DNA from: Desulfovibrio sp.
GTDB lineage: Bacteria > Desulfobacterota > Desulfovibrionia > Desulfovibrionales > Desulfovibrionaceae
DNA length: 64,000 nt
NCBI GenBank assembly: GCA_016208105.1
Contig: JACQYS010000016.1
Span: 1-64,000, forward strand
Direction: 5' to 3'
The notes beneath the pieces were generated by a model. The model saw only the letters and a program-made list of their open reading frames with translations, made no database searches and was not told the origin of the DNA. Positions within the stretch are counted from its first letter, which is position 1; every line of letters starts with the position of its first letter. This document shows, piece after piece, positions 26,693 through 35,602 of the stretch. The translations under genes were made by a program, and so were the position numbers.

Positions 26693-27184
26693 ATGCCCAG
26701 ACCCAGACGATGCTGCCGCGTGAGCGGCGAACCCACCTGCCGAAAATTCAAGCCCTCGGGCATCCCAGCACGTGAACTTGAGGAGGTGACGCTTGCCGTG
26801 GAGGAATTGGAAGCCCTGAGACTTGGCGACATGGAGGGGCTCTACCATGAGACGGCGGCGCAGATGATGGGCGTGTCGCGGGCCACGTTCGGGCGCATCC
26901 TGCAGGACGGGCGCAAGAAGGTGGCCACGGCCCTGGTTTCGGGCCAGGCTTTAAAAATCGACGGAGGAAACTACGAAATGAGCGAGCAGAAAGAACATGT
27001 TTGCTGCGGCAGGGGCCGCAAGAACCGGACGGAAGCTGGAGAAGCGGCTGGCTGCGGCTGCGAAGGCAAGGGACACGGCCACCAGCGCCACGGCGGGGCT
27101 GGAGAATGCAAAGGAGAAGGTCACGGCGGACACGGGCATGGGCACGGGTGTTGCCGCAGCAAGGCCGGGGCCGAAGAGGTATAA
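26693..27184 (+). CDS. DUF134 family HTH protein with His/Cys-rich tail
   Basis: The first ~95 of 163 residues are a DUF134 domain: MPRPRRCCRV at the start, LAVEELEALRLGDMEGL, and a helix-turn-helix around TAAQMMGVSRATFGRIL as in sigma-70 region 4-like domains. The tail (about 100-163) is rich in Gly, His and Cys (CCGRGRK, GCGCEGKGHGH, GHGHGHGCC), so it probably binds metal. DUF134 genes commonly sit next to NifX/NifB-type proteins, as here. I infer a metal-responsive regulator. GGAGAGACGAC precedes ATG 26693, and a palindromic promoter lies just upstream. Confidence 0.85.
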   Translation: MPRPRRCCRVSGEPTCRKFKPSGIPARELEEVTLAVEELEALRLGDMEGLYHETAAQMMGVSRATFGRILQDGRKKVATALVSGQALKIDGGNYEMSEQKEHVCCGRGRKNRTEAGEAAGCGCEGKGHGHQRHGGAGECKGEGHGGHGHGHGCCRSKAGAEEV

Positions 27185-27310
27185 GGCCAGAACTGCAACA
27201 ACGCCTGAAGTCCACAGGCGCATAAAAAGTTCATTGGTTCCCGTGCTGCCCGGCATGAGGCCGGGGCCCGTGGGGGGCTTTACGGGAACGCGCGGGGTGG
27301 GGACCACGCC

Positions 27311-27655
27311 ATGAGGATAGCCGTTACTTGCGATGAATCCGGCGAAATGCCCGGGTATTTCGGGAAAAGCACGGCATTCCTCGTGGCGGACTCGCGCGAC
27401 GGACAGGTCATATCCTGCAGCATCAGATCCGTTCGCCCAGACGAGCTCCAGCGGGCGGACTGGGACGGGCTTGAAGGATGCGCCTGTGTGATCTGCAAAG
27501 GCATCGGGCCGCAAGCCGCTCAGTCCCTCAGGGAGAAAAACATCCTCCCCTACGTGGTGGACAGGGACATGAAGCCTCGCGAAGCGGTCCAGGCATTTCT
27601 TGAGGGGCGACTGAGGCTGTCGGGGGAATTCGGCGCGGCCGGGGAAGCTCGCTAG
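27311..27655 (+). CDS. NifX/NifB-type dinitrogenase iron-molybdenum cofactor domain protein
   Basis: The 114 residues fit the single-domain Di-Nase_FeMo-co family: MRIAVTCDESG, FGKSTAFLVADS, ACVICKGIGPQAAQSL and PYVVDRDMKPREAVQAFLEG. Such proteins bind iron-sulfur or Fe-Mo clusters, and in Desulfovibrio relatives take part in orange-protein-type complexes. No nitrogenase genes are present, so nitrogen fixation is not implied. A GTGGGGA ribosome site precedes ATG 27311. It lies 126 bp after the DUF134 gene, and its end overlaps the convergent LysE gene by 4 bp. Confidence 0.85.
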   Translation: MRIAVTCDESGEMPGYFGKSTAFLVADSRDGQVISCSIRSVRPDELQRADWDGLEGCACVICKGIGPQAAQSLREKNILPYVVDRDMKPREAVQAFLEGRLRLSGEFGAAGEAR

Positions 27656-28290
27656 TTTGATTCTTTGGCCGCTGTCCAGATTCCGGCCCCGATAAGGGCC
27701 GAGCCTCCCAGACGGGTGAAGGTCCTTAAGACGCCCGGGCTGCGCGCGGCGCGGCGGGCGGAACCGGCCAGGACGGCGTAGGCCAGGGAATTTAAGAAGG
27801 CCAGGGCCACGAAGCTTGCCAGGATGATGAGCATCTGCCGGGTGACGTCCGGGCCTGGGGTAATGAACTGGGGCACGAAGGCCACGAAGAAGAGGATGGA
27901 CTTCGGGTTGAGGGCCGTGACCAGGTAGGCCTGGCAGACCAGGCGGAAGCGGGATATTTCGAGTTGACAGCCCTGAGGGTTGCGGGCCGGGCCAGCCATT
28001 GCGGCGGGTTCGGCCCGCAGCATTTTGTAGCCCATCCAGATGAGGTAGAGGGCTCCGGCCCACTTGAGGATGGTGAAGAGGTGGGCGGAAGTCTGGAGAA
28101 AGGCCCCCAGGCCGAGGAGGGAACAGGAGAGCGCGGTTGCGTCGCCAAGGGCCACGCCGATGGCGGACCACCAGGCCCGGCGGACGCCGTGGGTAAGGGA
28201 ATGGGCGATGACCAGCATCACCGTGGGGCCGGGGATGAGGAGGAGGATGGTGGAAGCGAGGAGGAAGGCGAAGTAAGTTTGGAGGGGCAT
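27652..28290 (-). CDS. LysE/RhtB-family amino acid exporter
   Basis: This 212-residue membrane protein has about six hydrophobic segments. The N-terminal signature LLIPGPTVMLVIAHSLTHG and the GALYLIWMGYKMLR and LNPKSILFFVAFVPQFI blocks are typical of the LysE/RhtB superfamily. Members export amino acids such as homoserine, threonine or lysine; the substrate here is not readable. GGAG precedes ATG 28290, which starts the conserved region; the longer frame upstream adds nothing conserved. Confidence 0.88.
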   Translation of the reverse strand: MPLQTYFAFLLASTILLLIPGPTVMLVIAHSLTHGVRRAWWSAIGVALGDATALSCSLLGLGAFLQTSAHLFTILKWAGALYLIWMGYKMLRAEPAAMAGPARNPQGCQLEISRFRLVCQAYLVTALNPKSILFFVAFVPQFITPGPDVTRQMLIILASFVALAFLNSLAYAVLAGSARRAARSPGVLRTFTRLGGSALIGAGIWTAAKESN

Positions 28291-28451
28291 GGGGAGGCTC
28301 CGGATGTAATGTTCAGAGAGTATAGGCCCGCCACTCCAGGGCTTCAAGACCAATCAGGCCGAAAGTGTGCAACCGTTGGGCTGAACCATCCAGGCAAGAC
28401 AGCTCAGCCTAGAGCTTTTCAAACTAATTTTGCGCATCATGTGTATTATTC

Positions 28452-28484
28452 TTGACTTGATCGTACCGATGTGTACCGTACACA
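28452..28484 (+). promoter_or_regulatory. hicAB promoter region with palindromic operator
   Basis: TTGACT at 28452-28457 is a good -35 box. TGTGTACCGTACACA (28470-28484) is a perfect 15-base palindrome that ends two bases before the hicA ATG and covers the expected -10 region. HicB antitoxins with a DNA-binding C-terminus repress their own operons, so this is the likely operator. Confidence 0.6.
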
Positions 28485-28485
28485 C

Positions 28486-28677
28486 ATGGAAAGCAGGGAA
28501 ATCCTCGGCCGCCTGGAACAAAGCGGATTTACGCTCCTGCGCATACATGGAAGCCATCACGTTTTCGGCCACACCGACGGCCGCCGGGTGGTGGTCCCCC
28601 ATCCCCGCAAGGATTTCCCGGTAGGAACCCTGCGCAATATCTCCCGGCAGGCCGGTTGGCCCTGGCCACCCAAATAG
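28486..28677 (+). CDS. hicA: HicA-family toxin (mRNA interferase)
   Basis: The 63-residue protein has the double-stranded RNA-binding-like fold of HicA/YcfA: MESREILGRLEQSGF, then IHGSHHVFGHTDGRR with the catalytic His in GSHH, then VVVPHPRKDFPVGTLRNI. HicA toxins cleave mRNA when free of HicB. ATG 28486 fits the family N-terminus; an in-frame ATG five codons upstream would lie inside the operator. hicB follows after 9 bp. Confidence 0.92.
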   Translation: MESREILGRLEQSGFTLLRIHGSHHVFGHTDGRRVVVPHPRKDFPVGTLRNISRQAGWPWPPK

Positions 28678-28686
28678 GAGAGGCAC

Positions 28687-29079
28687 ATGCACAAGCACTA
28701 CCCCGTGATTCTTCATACCGAGAACGGCGTAAGCTACGGCGTGACTATCCCGGACATGCCCGGTTGCTACACGTCGGGCGACACGCTGGAAGAGGCACTC
28801 GCCAACGTGCAGGAAGCCGTGGAAGCGTACCTGTTCGACGCGGGGCACGCCCCGGAGGTCAGCGCGCCAGACGCTGTGCTGGACATGGTCGAGGCCGAAG
28901 GTGGGGTGCTGGCTTATGTGGAGGTGGATTTGTCGTTTCTGGACAGGGAGCCGGTGCGGGTGAATATCAGCGTGCCCAAGTATAGGCTGGAAAGGATCGA
29001 CGCGGCGGCGAAGAAGCTTGGCATGACCCGTTCCGGCTTTCTGGTCCATGCGGCCGAAGCGATTTCGGAACAGAAATAA
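28687..29079 (+). CDS. hicB: HicB-family antitoxin
   Basis: The first half of this 130-residue protein is the partial RNase H-like HicB fold (YPVILHTENGVSYGVTIPDMPGCYTSGDT, EEALANVQEAVEAYL). The second half, VNISVPKYRLERIDAAAKKLGMTRSGFLVHAA, is a ribbon-helix-helix DNA-binding segment. It neutralises HicA and probably represses the operon through the palindrome before hicA. GGAG precedes ATG 28687. Confidence 0.93.
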   Translation: MHKHYPVILHTENGVSYGVTIPDMPGCYTSGDTLEEALANVQEAVEAYLFDAGHAPEVSAPDAVLDMVEAEGGVLAYVEVDLSFLDREPVRVNISVPKYRLERIDAAAKKLGMTRSGFLVHAAEAISEQK

Positions 29080-29112
29080 AGGCCGCCCCCTTCCGGGAGC
29101 GGCCTCTCATTA
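29079..29112. terminator. Bidirectional terminator between hicB and the DHS-like gene
   Basis: GGCCGC (29081-29086) pairs with GCGGCC (29099-29104), extended by CCC/GGG inside the loop. On the minus strand the stem is followed by TTTATTT, which suits the convergent deoxyhypusine-synthase-like gene. Confidence 0.7.
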
Positions 29113-29143
29113 ACCGTCAACATTTTCAGCGTCTTTCTAGCGC

Positions 29144-30115
29144 CTAGTCACCCAGCACGTAGCTGAATATCAGCGGCGCCACGATGGCTGCGTCCGAATT
29201 GATCATGTACTTGGGCGTATGAATATCCAGCTTGCCCCAGGTGATCTTTTCATTCGGCACAGCACCGGAATACGACCCGTAGCTCGTGGTCGAGTCGCTG
29301 ATCTGACAGAAATACGCCCAGAACGGCGTGTCTTCCAGTTCCAGATCCTGAATCAGCATGGGCACCACGCAGATCGGAAAATCACCGGCAATGCCGCCGC
29401 CGATCTGGAAGAACCCGATGGGCACCTTCTTCTTGCCCATCTCGATGTACCACTTGGCCAAATGCTCCATCTGCTCGGTGCCGTGGCGGATGGCGGCATG
29501 GCTCTTCACGTTGCCGCGGATGATCTCGGAAACGAAAATATTGCCCAAGGTGCAGTCCTCCCAGCCGGGAGTGTAAATCACCACCCCCATCTCCTTGGCG
29601 GCCAGCACCCAGGAGTCCTCGGCGGGCACCTGGAAGTGCTTCTCGATGCCGGGCTGGTCCAGAAGCTCATACATGAACTCGTACGGGAACTTCGGGGTGC
29701 CCTCGTCGGCGGCCTTCTTCCAGAGTCTGGTGATCTCGCGCTGCACCTGGCGCATGATGCCTTCGGGGATGCAGGTGTCGGTGACGCGGTTGAAACCCTC
29801 GTCGTAGAGCTCCTTCTCGGCCTCTGGTGAAAGATCCCGGTAGTGTGGGACCATCTTGTATTCGTTGTGGTTGAAGAGGTTGAAGAGGTCCTCTTCCAGG
29901 TTGGCCGCCGTGCAGCAGATGGTGTGGACCTTGCCCGCGCGGATCATGCGCGAAAGGATGATGCCGATCTCGGCGGTGCTCATGGCCCCGGCCATGGTCA
30001 GAAACATCTGGCCGCCGTCGTCCAGAAGCTTGTTCCAGGCCTTTGCGGCATCCAACGTCTCGCGGGCGTTGAAATGCCTGAAATGATGGTCCATGAATTT
30101 AGTAATGGTGCTCAT
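29144..30115 (-). CDS. Deoxyhypusine synthase-like protein
   Basis: The 323 residues match the deoxyhypusine synthase family: AGAMSTAEIGIILSRMIRAGKVH near the N-terminus, GAM-type and GGGIAGDF loops for NAD, and near the C-terminus EKITWGKLDIHTPK with Lys295 in the position of the catalytic lysine of the WGK motif. Eukaryotic and archaeal enzymes modify eIF5A/aIF5A using spermidine. Bacteria lack that target, and bacterial homologues have been linked to homospermidine-type chemistry. The reaction here is therefore open. AGGAG precedes ATG 30115. A small cupin gene lies directly upstream on the same strand. Confidence 0.88.
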   Translation of the reverse strand: MSTITKFMDHHFRHFNARETLDAAKAWNKLLDDGGQMFLTMAGAMSTAEIGIILSRMIRAGKVHTICCTAANLEEDLFNLFNHNEYKMVPHYRDLSPEAEKELYDEGFNRVTDTCIPEGIMRQVQREITRLWKKAADEGTPKFPYEFMYELLDQPGIEKHFQVPAEDSWVLAAKEMGVVIYTPGWEDCTLGNIFVSEIIRGNVKSHAAIRHGTEQMEHLAKWYIEMGKKKVPIGFFQIGGGIAGDFPICVVPMLIQDLELEDTPFWAYFCQISDSTTSYGSYSGAVPNEKITWGKLDIHTPKYMINSDAAIVAPLIFSYVLGD

Positions 30116-30176
30116 AGCCGCTCCTGTGCCGCTTAACGGGCGCTCGTGGCGCCTGGTCTTTTACGAAAAAAAGTGC

Positions 30177-30452
30177 TTACTCGAAATTGAAGTGCTTGCG
30201 CACGGGCTCGATGATGTTCCAGACGCACGTGAGTCCGGACGGGAAGATCACCAGGTCGCCCTTGCCCATGGTAAGGGGCTCCCCGCCTGCCGGGGTGACG
30301 ACCACCTGGCCGTCCATGAAGTACGCCACTTCGGTGGAATCGTAAGTCCAGGGGAATTCGGAGGCTTCCTTTTCCCAGATGGGCCAGTCCCAGACACCCA
30401 AAGCGGACAGGCGTTCGGGGGACGGATGCCGTTCAATCTGTATGCCGTGCAT
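30177..30452 (-). CDS. Small cupin-domain protein (DUF861/Cupin_3 type)
   Basis: This 91-residue single cupin barrel has WEKEASEFPWTYDSTEVAYFMDGQVVVTP with the Glu and Tyr of the first cupin motif, and GDLVIFPSGLTCVWNI for the second, as in the EutQ/DUF861 group. Such proteins bind a metal and a small ligand, but the role is not known. AGGAAT lies just before ATG 30452, preferred over the in-frame ATG at 30491. It is 61 bp upstream of the deoxyhypusine-synthase-like gene and probably co-transcribed with it. Confidence 0.8.
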   Translation of the reverse strand: MHGIQIERHPSPERLSALGVWDWPIWEKEASEFPWTYDSTEVAYFMDGQVVVTPAGGEPLTMGKGDLVIFPSGLTCVWNIIEPVRKHFNFE

Positions 30453-30643
30453 ATTCCTGCCTTTGCCAAAGGCGATCGACATAGCAGACAATCATGCACC
30501 GCGTAAAGCCTGACGGGAGCCAAACCGCGGTCCGGCAGGGAGCATTCACCTCCTTGAGGAGCTTTCAAGGCGGGTGGGACATTGTTTTGCATTGTTCGAT
30601 ACGCTAAGAGTAGCCACATTGAACCCGAACGATACAACCGCCC

Positions 30644-32326
<1,683 letters not shown>

Positions 32327-32370
32327 CGGTTTTTTTTGCCCTGTGGCATATTCGTCGACGGAGGCGATCA

Positions 32371-32871
32371 ATGGACTACGACAGCTGCGAAGACCTCTTC
32401 CACGATCCCGAAGTCGGCCCGAAGCTCATGGAGATGCTGGACAGCTCCACCTGGGCCAAGGACCTCACCGAAGACGACATAAAGGCGCTCTGCGGATACA
32501 TGAGCCTGTGCAGGTATCCCAAAAGCGAGATCATTTTCCGCGAGGGCGATCCCGACGACTCCATGGCCATCATCCTCGAAGGAAGCATCGAGGTCACCAA
32601 GCAGGACGCCTCGCCGGACCACAGGCCCAAGTGCCTGGTGCGCATCGGCCCCGGACGCGCCTTCGGCGAGCTGGCCCTCATAGAGGGACCGCCGCGCTCC
32701 GCCACCTGCAAGGCCCTGGACGACGTGTCGCTGCTTATGCTCACCAAACAGCAGTTCGACGCCTTGTGCGCGAAGAACATGCCCCTGGCCTTGAAGCTCA
32801 CCATAAACATCGCGCGGCTCATGAGCTTTCGGCTGCGAAACACCAGCGTGAAGCTGGTGGAATATCTCTAG
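32371..32871 (+). CDS. Cyclic nucleotide-binding domain protein
   Basis: This 166-residue protein has a single cNMP-binding beta-roll: FREGDPDDSMAIILEGSIEV, then GPGRAFGELALIEGPPRSATCKA, which is the phosphate-binding cassette, then an alpha-helical end. No helix-turn-helix follows, so it is not a complete CRP-type regulator. It may sense a nucleotide and act by protein contact, or the ligand pocket may be structural. GGAGGCGATCA precedes ATG 32371. It sits between an acyl-CoA ligase and ubiD with short gaps. Confidence 0.85.
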   Translation: MDYDSCEDLFHDPEVGPKLMEMLDSSTWAKDLTEDDIKALCGYMSLCRYPKSEIIFREGDPDDSMAIILEGSIEVTKQDASPDHRPKCLVRIGPGRAFGELALIEGPPRSATCKALDDVSLLMLTKQQFDALCAKNMPLALKLTINIARLMSFRLRNTSVKLVEYL

Positions 32872-32887
32872 CTTCTTTTGAGGACGG

Positions 32888-34729
32888 ATGAGCTACAGAA
32901 ATCTTTCCGAGTGCCTGCAAGATCTGGAAGCGACAGGGCAACTAAGGCGCATTGACGTGGAGGTCGACGCCGACCAGCAGGTCGCGGCCATCCAGCGCCG
33001 GGTCTTTCAGGCGAAAGGCCCCGCCATTTTGTTCACCCGCGTCAAGGGTACCCCCTTCCCCATGGTTGGCAACGTGTTCGGGACCATGGCGCGGACCAAG
33101 TTCATCTTCCGCAAGACCCTGCGCGCCATCGAGAGCCTCTTTCAGCTGAAGCTCGACCCCATGGAGGCCTTCAAGCGCCCCTGGAGACATCTCGGGGTCC
33201 CGGCGGCCCTTGTCCACGCCTTGCCCAGGCGGGTCAAGGACGGCCCCGTTCTGGCGAACGAGACGCGCATTTCCCAACTGCCGCAACTTAAGTCCTGGCC
33301 GAATGACGGAGGCGGCTACGTGACCTTGCCCCAGGTCTACACCGAAAGCCTGGCCCACCCCGGATTTGCCCGCTCCAATATCGGCATGTACCGGGTCCAG
33401 CTCACCGGGCAACACTTCGAACCGGACCGGGAAGTCGGCCTCCATTACCAGATCCACAGGGGAATCGGGCACCATCACGGCGAAGCTCTCGCCCGGGGCG
33501 AATCGCTCAAGGTGAATATTTTCGTGGGCGGTCCACCTTCCATGACCGTGGCAGCGGTCATGCCGCTTCCCGAGGGGATGCCGGAACTCTTTTTTGCCGG
33601 GGCTCTGGGCGGGCGCAGGATGGACATGGTCGACCGGCCCGGAGGGCTGCCCATCCTCGCGGAAGCGGACTTCTGCATCACCGGCCACGTCGCTCCTGGG
33701 CGGGAACTCCCGGAAGGCCCCTTCGGCGACCATCTCGGCTACTATAGCCTCGCTCACGATTTCCCGGTGCTCACGGTGGACAAGGTCTACCACAGGCAGG
33801 GCGCGGTCTGGCCGTTCACCACGGTGGGCAGGCCCCCCCAGGAGGACACGGTCTTCGGCGCGTTCATCCACGAGCTCACCGCGCCGCTTGTGTCCACCGT
33901 ATTCAGCGGCGTCCATGAGGTCCATGCCGTGGACGAGGCCGGAGTCCATCCCCTCCTCCTGGCCCTGGGCAGCGAGCGCTACGTCCCTTACGCCGCCGAG
34001 AGAACACCCCAGGAACTCATCACCAACGCCCTCTCGCTCCTTGGCACCACGCAGACCTCCCTCTCCAAGTACGTCCTCATTGCGGCCAAGGAAGACAACC
34101 CCGCACTGCACTGCCACGACGTCAAGGCCTTCTTTCGGCACATGCTGGAGCGGATCGACCCCAAAAGGGACCTCCACTTCATCACCCGGACAACCATAGA
34201 CACCTTGGATTACTCCGGCATCAGCCTCAATCAGGGGTCGAAGGTTGTCATCGCCGTAACGGGAGAGAAGCGCAGGGAACTCGGGAAGGAGATGCCCACG
34301 GGACTGTGCCTCGCAAAGGGCTTCGGCCAGGCCCGTCTCTTCGCGCCGGGCATCCTTATCATCCAGGGGCCGCCCCACGCCACAGGACGGGACCAGCATG
34401 ACCCGCTCATGGAAGAACTGGCCCGGACCATGACCGCCGAAGCTGGGCTCGAGGGTTTCCCCCTGGTCGTGGTTGCGGACGATGCAGCCTTCACGGCCGC
34501 ATCCTGGGCGAACTTCCTGTGGGTCACCTTTACCCGCTCCGACCCGGCCACGGACACCTACGGAGTGGGCGAGTTCACCCACTGCAAGCATTGGGGGTGC
34601 CAGGGACCGATCATCATCGACGCGCGGCTCAAGACCTACCACGCTCCCCAACTCGATCCCGATCCGGACGCTGAGAAGTTCGCGGACAGCCTCGGTGCGC
34701 CGGGCGGACCACTCCACGGCATCATCTAG
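32888..34729 (+). CDS. UbiD-family decarboxylase
   Basis: The 613-residue protein belongs to the UbiD family of prenylated-FMN-dependent decarboxylases: SNIGMYRVQL, GLHYQIHRGIGHHH, and the PEGPFGDHLGYYS block with the catalytic acidic residues. UbiD of E. coli is about 500 residues; the extra length here is mostly C-terminal (after about 480), a feature of the longer subgroup. Substrates of the family are aromatic or alpha,beta-unsaturated acids. The UbiX flavin prenyltransferase that would supply the cofactor is not in the window. GAGG precedes ATG 32888, 16 bp after the cNMP gene. Confidence 0.88.
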   Translation: MSYRNLSECLQDLEATGQLRRIDVEVDADQQVAAIQRRVFQAKGPAILFTRVKGTPFPMVGNVFGTMARTKFIFRKTLRAIESLFQLKLDPMEAFKRPWRHLGVPAALVHALPRRVKDGPVLANETRISQLPQLKSWPNDGGGYVTLPQVYTESLAHPGFARSNIGMYRVQLTGQHFEPDREVGLHYQIHRGIGHHHGEALARGESLKVNIFVGGPPSMTVAAVMPLPEGMPELFFAGALGGRRMDMVDRPGGLPILAEADFCITGHVAPGRELPEGPFGDHLGYYSLAHDFPVLTVDKVYHRQGAVWPFTTVGRPPQEDTVFGAFIHELTAPLVSTVFSGVHEVHAVDEAGVHPLLLALGSERYVPYAAERTPQELITNALSLLGTTQTSLSKYVLIAAKEDNPALHCHDVKAFFRHMLERIDPKRDLHFITRTTIDTLDYSGISLNQGSKVVIAVTGEKRRELGKEMPTGLCLAKGFGQARLFAPGILIIQGPPHATGRDQHDPLMEELARTMTAEAGLEGFPLVVVADDAAFTAASWANFLWVTFTRSDPATDTYGVGEFTHCKHWGCQGPIIIDARLKTYHAPQLDPDPDAEKFADSLGAPGGPLHGII

Positions 34730-34842
34730 AAGAAGGTTCGTCCGTAAGCACTCCGGCTCCGTGACCATCCCAGGATGTGGCCATCCTTAGCGATGCGCCG
34801 CTTGAGTTCACACGGCAAGCTCTACCGGAACACACATATGAG

Positions 34843-34878
34843 AAAGGCCGCGCCGGGACATCCCTGGCGCGGCCTTTT
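34843..34878. terminator. Bidirectional intrinsic terminator
   Basis: GGCCGCGCC (34846-34854) pairs perfectly with GGCGCGGCC (34866-34874). TTTT follows on the plus strand and TTT on the minus strand. It lies between ubiD and a convergent gene. Confidence 0.88.
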
Positions 34879-34916
34879 AGTATTGCAGAAGGCAACGGTC
34901 GCAAGACCCATTGGTG

Positions 34917-35441
34917 CTACCTGGACACCCCGTTGAGCTTGCTGGAGAGATTCGCGGTCATGATGGACGTCAGCTGGCCGGAAAAATCCGCCCCCTGAGA
35001 GCCGTTCATGTAGTCGAGCAGGGTCAGGCTCGACTGCGACGTGTAGGCCCGGGCCAAGGTGGTGGCGGTGGCGCCCATGTTGATGCTGGACATGGAACCG
35101 GAGAGCGCCGCGTTGGAAAACTGTTCGGCCATGGTCTCCAGACTGTAGCGCTGCAAAGTGTCCGTACATTGTTCAGCGGCGTCATGAAAATCCTGGGCTA
35201 TCTGGGCGGCCCTTTCCTGGAACGCCTCGGGATCTTTCTTTTCCAAAGAAGACAAATTGCTCAACAGAATGCCCACCTGGGAGATGCTGGTAGGCGCGGC
35301 ACCGGTGCTTATGCCCGAAGACTCGGAATATGCCGAAACAGGCGACAGGGACGACGTTGCGGACGTGTCTTGGTTCTGGTCGACATTCAAATATCCAAGC
35401 GACGCGATCAGGCTCTGGGTGGTGATGCTGTTTACGCTCAT
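34917..35441 (-). CDS. Unrecognised Ser/Thr-rich protein
   Basis: This 174-residue protein has no signal peptide or membrane segment. The N-terminal ~70 residues are rich in Ser, Thr and Gln (TSATSSLSPVSAYSESSG). The middle (about 75-125) is a likely amphipathic helix pair (LLSNLSSLEKKDPEAFQERAAQ), and the end is again polar. GGGAGG precedes ATG 35441. It is transcribed divergently from the equally unusual 351-residue gene, with 161 bp between the starts. The composition recalls flagellar or secreted cell-surface proteins, but I find no diagnostic motif. Confidence 0.65.
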   Translation of the reverse strand: MSVNSITTQSLIASLGYLNVDQNQDTSATSSLSPVSAYSESSGISTGAAPTSISQVGILLSNLSSLEKKDPEAFQERAAQIAQDFHDAAEQCTDTLQRYSLETMAEQFSNAALSGSMSSINMGATATTLARAYTSQSSLTLLDYMNGSQGADFSGQLTSIMTANLSSKLNGVSR

Positions 35442-35602
35442 TTTTTCCTCCCGCAATGCATACGAAATCATTTGCAAAGCGCGTTCCATGGAGGCCCGCG
35501 GCGACCCGCTCCGCCACACCTGAGGCACAGCCTTTGCTTTTACTGTTCGGAGAGAAGATTACCCGGCAGATTTTTCCTTTCTGCCCGCGTGGAGGGGATG
35601 CC

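Noticed and set aside
26951-28171. A 406-codon minus-strand frame across the DUF134, NifX and LysE genes
   Set aside because: It is antisense to recognisable genes. Its Pro/Arg/Gly-rich translation is the usual mirror of GC-rich coding DNA, and it contains no family motif.
30575-30592. A GG-N10-GC element resembling a sigma-54 promoter before the acyl-CoA ligase gene
   Set aside because: Only the GG and TTGCA parts fit. The -24 box reads GGGACA rather than TGGCAC, and chance matches are common in GC-rich DNA.
32942-34768. A 608-codon minus-strand frame opposite ubiD
   Set aside because: The plus strand gives a clear UbiD. The antisense product has no motif, so its length simply reflects the high GC content.
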